Of a DNA stretch of 7,248 nt, positions 4,459 to 7,248 are shown in pieces. This DNA is from an uncultured Collinsella sp. (lineage in GTDB: Bacteria > Actinomycetota > Coriobacteriia > Coriobacteriales > Coriobacteriaceae): positions 1-7,248 of the forward strand of contig USHF01000074.1 of assembly GCA_900554465.1 (NCBI GenBank). Reading direction: 5' to 3'. The position numbers were made by a program, and so were the translations under genes. Within the stretch, counting starts at the first letter, position 1. Every line of letters starts with the position of its first letter. Under the pieces are notes generated by a model. That model was not told the origin of the DNA. It ran no database searches and saw nothing but the letters and a program-made list of their open reading frames with translations.

Positions 4459-6954
4459 ATGACCGCAACCGCCAGTCGAACCACCAACCGCAGACCCGAG
4501 CTTTTGGCGCCCGCCGGAGGGCCCGAGCCCTTTGCCGCCGCACTCGCCGCGGGGGCAGACGCCATCTATTGCGGCATGGGCAGCTTCAACGCCCGCCGCA
4601 AGGCCACCAACTTTACCGACGAGGCCTTTGAGCAAGCCTGCCGCGCCGCACATCTAGCCGGGTCGCGCGTCTACGTCACGGTCAACATCGTCATCAAGCA
4701 GTCCGAGATGGGCGATGCGCTGCAACTCATCCATCGCTGCTCCACGCTGGGCGCCGACGCCTTCATCATCCAGGACTGGGGCCTGTTCTTTGAGGTCAAG
4801 CGCACGATGCCCGGCATCGAGACGCACATCTCGACCCAGGCGAACATCCATGATGACCGCGGAACGCTTTGGTGCCGCGAGCAGGGCGCCGACCGCGTGA
4901 CTCTCTCGCGCGAGCTCTCCATCGACGAGATCGCCGCCATTCACAACGCCGCGCCCGATGTGGACCTCGAGGTCTTTAGCCACGGCGCCATCTGCTTTTG
5001 CTACTCGGGTCTGTGCCTGCTGTCGAGCTTTGCCATGGCGGGCCGCTCGGCCAACCGCGGCATGTGCGCTCAGCCCTGTCGCCTGCCTTACGAGCTGATC
5101 GACGAGAACGGCCGCTCGCTCTCCCCTGCCGGTCGCGAGCGCGCGCTATGCCCGCGCGACACTAACACGTCGCAGCTTGTTCGCCGTCTGTATGACGCCG
5201 GCGCCGCATCGCTCAAGCTCGAGGGCCGCATGAAGGCTCCCGATTACGTGTACTCCATCGTCGATGTGTACCGTCACCAGATTGATGACATGCTGGCCGG
5301 GGTCGCCGTAGATAAGCACGAGGACGCCGCTCGCCAGCGCCAGCTCAAGCGCTGCTTTAATCGCGACTTTACGCACGCCTACCAGGATGGCACCTCGGGC
5401 GACGAGATGATGAGCTACGAGCGCTCCAACAACCGCGGCCAGATTGTGGGCACGGTGCTGGGCAGCCGTCTGGCCAACCGCGATGTACGCGGACTAAAGC
5501 CCGACGATCGCCGTCGCCGCGCCGCCATCGCCCGCATTGAGCTGCTTGAGCCCGTGGGCAAGGGCGACCTGCTGGAGCTTCGCCACGATAACGAGTTTGA
5601 CCAGTTCCTGACCACCATTGCCGCCGATGATGCCGCTGCCGGCGATGTTATCGAGTGTCGCGTGCCCCGTAGCATGCCCGAGGGCTGCCGCGTGCGCGTG
5701 ATTCGAAGCCAGCGCGCCATTGACGCCGCCGGCGCCGCACTCAAGCGCGATGTGCTGCGCCGCCGCGCCGTAGACGTGTCCGTTGTGGCGCGTCTGGGCG
5801 AGCCGTTTGCCGTTACGCTCACCTGTTGCGACGATCCTTCGCTTACGGCCACGGCCACGGGCTTTACCGTCGAGGCCGCCAAGACCCGCGCGGTCGAGGC
5901 GTCCGATCTGGTTGAGCACGTCGGGCGCATGGGCTCCTCTCCCTTTGAGGCCGCGAGCTTTGACGTTTCGCTCGACGCCGGCTGCGGTATGGGCTTTTCC
6001 GCCGTGCACAAGGTGCGCGCCGCCGCTTGTAAGGCGCTGGAAGAGGCCATTCTGGCACCGTACGAGGAGCGCGCGAAAACGCTCGAGCTGCCGGCGATTG
6101 TAACCAGTAATTCCCGCCCCGCGCCCGAGCACTACCGCGATGAGCCGCAGATCTGCACCACCGTCACCTCGCTCGAGGCCGCCGAGGCCGCCCGCGCGGA
6201 GGGTGCAACGCGCATCTACATGACCACCGATGCGCTCGAGGCAGCCGGTGTCTCCCCCGCCGATGCACTTGAGCAGGGCATTGTACCCGTACTCGACGAG
6301 GTCTGCCGCACCGTCGACCACGAGCGCGTTGACCCGTGGGTTGTTGCCGGTGCCACGGTCGATATTGGCAACATCTCTGAGCTCGCGCTGGCCGCCCAGG
6401 TTGGCGCCACGGCGGAGGTCCGCTCTTGCCTGCCGGTGCACAACACGCCCTGCATGGAGGCGCTTGCCGAGCGCGGAGCCGGTGCGTTTTGGCTCTCGCC
6501 CGAGATCACACTCGACGAGATTGTCTCGCTCGGCGCCGCCGCGCCCGCGGCTCTGGGCATCACCGTCTTTGGCCGCCCGCGCGTCATGACAAGCGAGCAT
6601 TGCATTCTGCAGGTTGCCAACGGCTGTATCCACGATTGTGCCAGCTGCCGCCTGCGTGCCCGCAAGCTCTCGCTCAAGAATATCGACGGAAAGGTCATGC
6701 CCGTCCGAACTGACATCCACGGCCGCTCTCGCCTGTACGATGCCTACCCCATCGACCTCACGCCGCAGGTACCGCAGCTGCTCGACGCCGGCGTCCGTCG
6801 TCTTATGGTGGACGGAACGCTGCTCGAGGCCGATGAGATTGGCCGTGCCGTCGCTCGCGTCCGTCGCGCCGTCGAGGCGGCTCAAGCCGGCCGCAAGCCC
6901 GCCGCCCGCCTGCGCGGGGCGACTTCGGGCTGCATGTTTGTGGGAATCAGCTAA
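4459..6954 (+). CDS. U32 family protein with DUF3656 and second U32-like barrel
   Basis: This 831-residue cytoplasmic protein belongs to family U32, named for a collagenase-like peptidase. The E. coli members TrhP and RlhA instead take part in tRNA or 23S rRNA hydroxylation, so an RNA-modifying role is more likely than proteolysis. The N-terminal barrel (about 13-300) starts with PELLAPAGGPEPFAAAL. It carries the U32 signature EVFSHGAICFCYSGLCLLS (171-189) with cysteines C179, C181 and C186, followed by C203 and C207 in NRGMCAQPCRLPY; these probably bind an Fe-S cluster. A DUF3656-like region covers about 410-530. A degenerate second barrel (about 560-800) contains C715, C723, C727 and C730 in a C-x7-C-x3-C-x2-C pattern. 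It is longer than E. coli RlhA (about 650) but similar to U32 proteins remembered from Firmicutes and Actinobacteria. AAAGG 6 nt upstream supports the start. It is followed after 15 bp by a pseudouridine synthase, probably in the same operon. Confidence 0.88.
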   Translation: MTATASRTTNRRPELLAPAGGPEPFAAALAAGADAIYCGMGSFNARRKATNFTDEAFEQACRAAHLAGSRVYVTVNIVIKQSEMGDALQLIHRCSTLGADAFIIQDWGLFFEVKRTMPGIETHISTQANIHDDRGTLWCREQGADRVTLSRELSIDEIAAIHNAAPDVDLEVFSHGAICFCYSGLCLLSSFAMAGRSANRGMCAQPCRLPYELIDENGRSLSPAGRERALCPRDTNTSQLVRRLYDAGAASLKLEGRMKAPDYVYSIVDVYRHQIDDMLAGVAVDKHEDAARQRQLKRCFNRDFTHAYQDGTSGDEMMSYERSNNRGQIVGTVLGSRLANRDVRGLKPDDRRRRAAIARIELLEPVGKGDLLELRHDNEFDQFLTTIAADDAAAGDVIECRVPRSMPEGCRVRVIRSQRAIDAAGAALKRDVLRRRAVDVSVVARLGEPFAVTLTCCDDPSLTATATGFTVEAAKTRAVEASDLVEHVGRMGSSPFEAASFDVSLDAGCGMGFSAVHKVRAAACKALEEAILAPYEERAKTLELPAIVTSNSRPAPEHYRDEPQICTTVTSLEAAEAARAEGATRIYMTTDALEAAGVSPADALEQGIVPVLDEVCRTVDHERVDPWVVAGATVDIGNISELALAAQVGATAEVRSCLPVHNTPCMEALAERGAGAFWLSPEITLDEIVSLGAAAPAALGITVFGRPRVMTSEHCILQVANGCIHDCASCRLRARKLSLKNIDGKVMPVRTDIHGRSRLYDAYPIDLTPQVPQLLDAGVRRLMVDGTLLEADEIGRAVARVRRAVEAAQAGRKPAARLRGATSGCMFVGIS

Positions 6955-6969
6955 CCGAAAGGCTTACAC

Positions 6970-7248
6970 GTGAACGAAGAACCTCAAGTCCTCTACTGCG
7001 ATGCCTGGCTCATGGCCATCGACAAGCCCGCCGGCATGATCGTCCACGGCGACGGCACCGGTGAACGCACGCTCACCGACTACGCCAGCGACCTGCTGCT
7101 GGCGATGGGCGACGGCTTTGCCGCGACCGACATGCAGCCGCTCAATCGCCTGGACCGTGACACCACCGGCGTGGTGCTGTTCTCGCTCGACAAGCAGACG
7201 CAGCCCGCCTTTGACCAGATGGTCATCGACCACGCGTTCGAAAAGCAC
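6970..7248 (+). CDS. RluA-family pseudouridine synthase, N-terminal part
   Basis: The first 93 codons of an RNA pseudouridine synthase of the RluA/RluC/RluD family are present; the gene runs off the right edge. These enzymes isomerise uridine in rRNA or tRNA. The sequence shows the early AIDKPAGMIVHGDG motif (16-29) and the catalytic block LNRLDRDTTGVVLFS (58-72), with D62 as the nucleophile. Asn59 stands where HRLDR is more usual. The protein enters the catalytic domain within about eight residues, so it lacks the N-terminal S4 domain of RluC and RluD and is more like RluA or TruC. The GTG start is supported by GAAAGG (6957-6962) 7 nt upstream. It begins 15 bp after the U32 stop, implying cotranscription. 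The RNA target cannot be told from this fragment. A family member normally has about 220-300 residues. Confidence 0.88.
   Translation, partial: MNEEPQVLYCDAWLMAIDKPAGMIVHGDGTGERTLTDYASDLLLAMGDGFAATDMQPLNRLDRDTTGVVLFSLDKQTQPAFDQMVIDHAFEKH

Noticed and set aside
5494..6885. A 463-codon minus-strand open frame inside the U32 gene
   Set aside because: Low-complexity Gly/Ala/Arg/His composition opposite a strongly supported gene. GC-rich third positions create such long antisense frames.
4459..6954. Literal collagenase or secreted protease
   Set aside because: There is no signal peptide, and the cysteine pattern and relatives point to intracellular RNA modification; the peptidase name is historical.
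1..7248. CRISPR array, tRNA, rRNA, insertion sequence or phage attachment site
   Set aside because: No repeat-spacer pattern, cloverleaf, rRNA core, transposase or terminal repeats were seen. The only transposon sequence is the Tn5 mosaic end of the library adapter.

Overview
The window looks like the end of a short-read contig from a GC-rich gut-type bacterium. Positions 2-34 are a Nextera/Tn5 sequencing adapter, so native sequence starts at 35 and the left edge is artificial. The gene content is a SsnA-type amidohydrolase, an NCS2 nucleobase permease, a YheO-family regulator, RidA and an 831-residue two-barrel U32 protein. Together with GC-rich codon use, this suggests an actinobacterium of class Coriobacteriia (Collinsella-like). 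That placement is inferred from remembered family resemblance, not from a search.

Layout. Positions 35-2660 (minus strand) hold an NCS2 xanthine/uracil-type permease followed downstream by ssnA, which the contig end truncates. The two are separated by a 196-bp spacer rich in inverted repeats. Positions 2661-3012 are an AT-rich divergent control region. It contains a good sigma-70-like promoter for the permease, overlapped by a Fur-box-like 19-mer. Positions 3013-3669 (plus strand) encode a YheO-like PAS/HTH regulator with a GTG start. A perfect bidirectional terminator (3714-3751) separates it from the convergent ridA gene (3782-4159, minus). Positions 4160-4458 are a second divergent control region, with a ridA promoter, a candidate leader stem and an AACGGTT repeat set. 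Positions 4459-6954 (plus) encode a large U32/DUF3656 protein. It is followed after 15 bp by the start of a RluA-family pseudouridine synthase, which runs off the right edge.

How the genes may work together. The left half reads as part of an anaerobic purine/nucleobase catabolic unit: uptake (permease), ring or amino-group hydrolysis (SsnA) and probable local control (YheO-like regulator). RidA, which clears reactive enamine/imine intermediates, lies beside it but has its own promoter. SsnA is known from clusters of selenium-dependent molybdenum hydroxylases and purine breakdown, so the missing sequence to the left is where related genes would be sought. The right half looks like an RNA-modification pair, because U32 proteins studied in E. 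coli are RNA hydroxylation enzymes and RluA-family proteins are pseudouridine synthases.

I see no wholly new system. The points most worth checking are the adapter, the unusual glutamines in the permease, the Fur-like operator and the candidate purine regulator.
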